A DNA stretch of 42,203 bases, taken from contig CADBJW010000015.1 in assembly GCA_902795135.1 (NCBI GenBank), positions 5,630 to 47,832 on the forward strand. Reading direction: 5' to 3'. Within the stretch, counting starts at the first letter, position 1, and the number at the start of each line of letters is the position of its first letter. A program made the translations under genes and the position numbers. Source of the DNA: an uncultured Eubacteriales bacterium. GTDB lineage: Bacteria; Bacillota; Clostridia; Peptostreptococcales; Anaerovoracaceae. Shown one piece after another: positions 40,992 to 42,203 of this stretch. The notes beneath the pieces are model-generated. The model was not told the origin of the DNA and searched no databases. It saw only the letters and a list, made by a program, of their open reading frames with translations.

Positions 40992-42101
40992 ATGAAATTA
41001 GGAATCGTTGGACTGCCAAACGTTGGCAAAAGTACACTTTTTAACGCTATTACAAAAGCCGGTGCCGAAGCTGCAAACTATCCTTTCTGCACCATTGAGC
41101 CAAATATTGGCGTCGTTACCGTGCCCGATGAACGGGTCACAACCCTTTCGGAGGTTTACAGTTCCAAAAAAACGATCTACACAACCATCGAATTCTGTGA
41201 CATCGCCGGACTGGTCAAAGGCGCCAGCCAGGGCGAAGGCCTGGGGAACAAATTCCTCGGTCATATCCGTGAGGTGGAAGCCATCGTTCACGTAGTCCGT
41301 TGCTTTGAAGACGAAAACGTCGTCCACGTGGACGGGCACATCGATCCCGTTTCCGACATTGAAACGATCAACATGGAGCTGATCATGTCCGACATGGAGC
41401 TTTTGGAACGGCGTATCACAAAGGCCACAAAGATGCTAAAGGGTGATAAGTCCCTGCAGAAAGAAATCGATCTGTTGAAGCGCATCAATGAATTCATCGG
41501 GGAAGGCAAAGTCGCCCGCATGATGGATCTGGATGAAGACGAAGCGGCCTTTGTCAAAAGCCTGGACCTGCTGACCTATAAGCCGGTCATCTACGCAGCC
41601 AATGTAGCTGAAGAAGACGCTGCCGGAGACAATGAAACGGCCGGCGCTAACAATCCGTATGTACAAGCTGTCAAAGAATACGCTGCTGCAGAAGGTTCCG
41701 AAGTGGTCGTCATCTGCGCGAAAGTGGAAGCGGAACTGGCCGAACTGGATGACGAGGAGCGGGAGATGTTCCTGGAAGAGCTGGGCATCACCGAATCGGG
41801 TCTGGAGAAACTGATCAAGTCTTCCTACAGCCTGCTGGATCTGATTTCCTTTATCACCACGGGAGAAGACGAGACACGTGCCTGGACGATCAAACGCGGC
41901 ACACTGGCACCGCAGGCGGCCGGTAAGATCCATACGGATTTTGAAAAAGGCTTTATCCGGTCTGAAACCATTGCCTACGACAAACTCATGGAAGCTGGTG
42001 GCAAGTTATCCGTCGCCAAGGAGCACGGATGGCTCCGCTCCGAAGGAAAGGAATACGAAGTCAAGGATGGCGACATCTGCCACTTCCTGTTCAACGTATA
42101 A
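40992..42101 (+). CDS. ychF: Ribosome-associated ATPase YchF (OLA1 family)
   Basis: The 369-residue TRAFAC-class P-loop protein binds ATP rather than GTP and associates with ribosomes; it is linked to stress responses and start-codon fidelity. The P-loop is GLPNVGKST (7–15). DIAGLVKGASQGEGLGNKFL is the G3 region with the switch helix, and NVAEED lies where GTPases have NKxD, as expected for YchF. A coiled coil (about 130–175) and the C-terminal TGS domain (about 285–367, ending KDGDICHFLFNV) complete it. Length is normal. AAAAGGAGA precedes the ATG by 11 bases. A group II intron begins three bases after its stop. Confidence 0.98.
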   Translation: MKLGIVGLPNVGKSTLFNAITKAGAEAANYPFCTIEPNIGVVTVPDERVTTLSEVYSSKKTIYTTIEFCDIAGLVKGASQGEGLGNKFLGHIREVEAIVHVVRCFEDENVVHVDGHIDPVSDIETINMELIMSDMELLERRITKATKMLKGDKSLQKEIDLLKRINEFIGEGKVARMMDLDEDEAAFVKSLDLLTYKPVIYAANVAEEDAAGDNETAGANNPYVQAVKEYAAAEGSEVVVICAKVEAELAELDDEEREMFLEELGITESGLEKLIKSSYSLLDLISFITTGEDETRAWTIKRGTLAPQAAGKIHTDFEKGFIRSETIAYDKLMEAGGKLSVAKEHGWLRSEGKEYEVKDGDICHFLFNV

Positions 42102-42104
42102 ACG

Positions 42105-42203
42105 ATCGAGTAGGGGCTAACTTGTAGCCCCTCTCACACCACCGTACGTGCCGTTCGGCATACGGCGGTTCAACCCAATAAGTAGTAATCTACACAACTG
42201 AGA
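42105..42203 (-). mobile_element. Group II intron 3' end (domains V and VI), partial
   Basis: On the minus strand 42138–42171 is a 34-base domain V. ACCGCCGTA pairs with TACGGTGGT over nine bp, a two-base CG bulge follows on the 3' side, and TGCC/GGCA closes a GAAC tetraloop. Domain VI follows: GAGAGGGGCTACAAGTTAGC, then CCCCTACTC, a stem with a bulged A (opposite 42111) as branch point. The intron should end with CTCGAT at 42105, six bases after the branch A. The rest, including any reverse transcriptase, is beyond the window. These structures are diagnostic of self-splicing retroelements. Confidence 0.85.

Overview
The window looks like chromosome from a strictly Gram-positive-type anaerobe of class Clostridia. 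The evidence is a complete mraZ-to-ftsZ division/wall cluster, a MutS2–ZapA–PheT–PheS block, AGGAGG-type ribosome binding sites and sigma-A promoters. The gene content and moderate GC suggest something near the Eubacterium/Anaerovorax group, but that placement is inference only. Nearly all host genes from 8.4 to 32.9 kb lie on the minus strand.

Region 1 (1–8287) is accessory DNA built on a tRNA-fMet gene. Three copies of the tRNA-fMet 3' end occur: a 25-bp scar at 290–314, a 51-bp copy at 1100–1150, and the intact gene at 7956–8031. Between the second and third lies a compact 6.9-kb integrated element. It encodes a tyrosine integrase, a leftward HTH repressor, four small rightward genes (two or three of them DNA-binding), a P4-type primase-helicase, an iteron-like inverted repeat that resembles a replication origin, and a P27-type small-terminase-like gene that seems to begin at ATT. 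There are no capsid, tail, large-terminase or lysis genes, so the best reading is a phage satellite (PICI-like). A pyridoxamine-phosphate-oxidase-family gene sits between the two outer tRNA scars, perhaps as a remnant of an older insertion. Three tRNA genes (Asn, Leu, fMet) then follow one strong promoter.

Region 2 (8408–21012) holds an L,D-transpeptidase, a TPR protein, a radical SAM protein, argS, mutS2, zapA, pheT, pheS and an rRNA-methyltransferase-like gene, all leftward and tightly spaced. Region 3 (21031–32886) is the dcw operon: mraZ, rsmH, ftsL, a PASTA penicillin-binding protein, murF, mraY, murD, ftsW, murG, ftsQ, ftsZ. It has a clear promoter overlapped by about 10-bp-phased GTGG boxes, as expected for MraZ autoregulation, and a terminator after ftsZ. 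ftsA, murC and murB are absent from the cluster.

Region 4 (33083–34492) is rightward: a small lipoprotein of unknown function, then lgt, the enzyme that lipidates such proteins. Region 5 (34474–40801) is a leftward galactoside operon: GH36 alpha-galactosidase, galK, galT, then a LarA-like (DUF2088) gene. Region 6 has ychF on the plus strand. Immediately after its stop codon come domains VI and V of a group II intron on the minus strand, whose body runs off the window.
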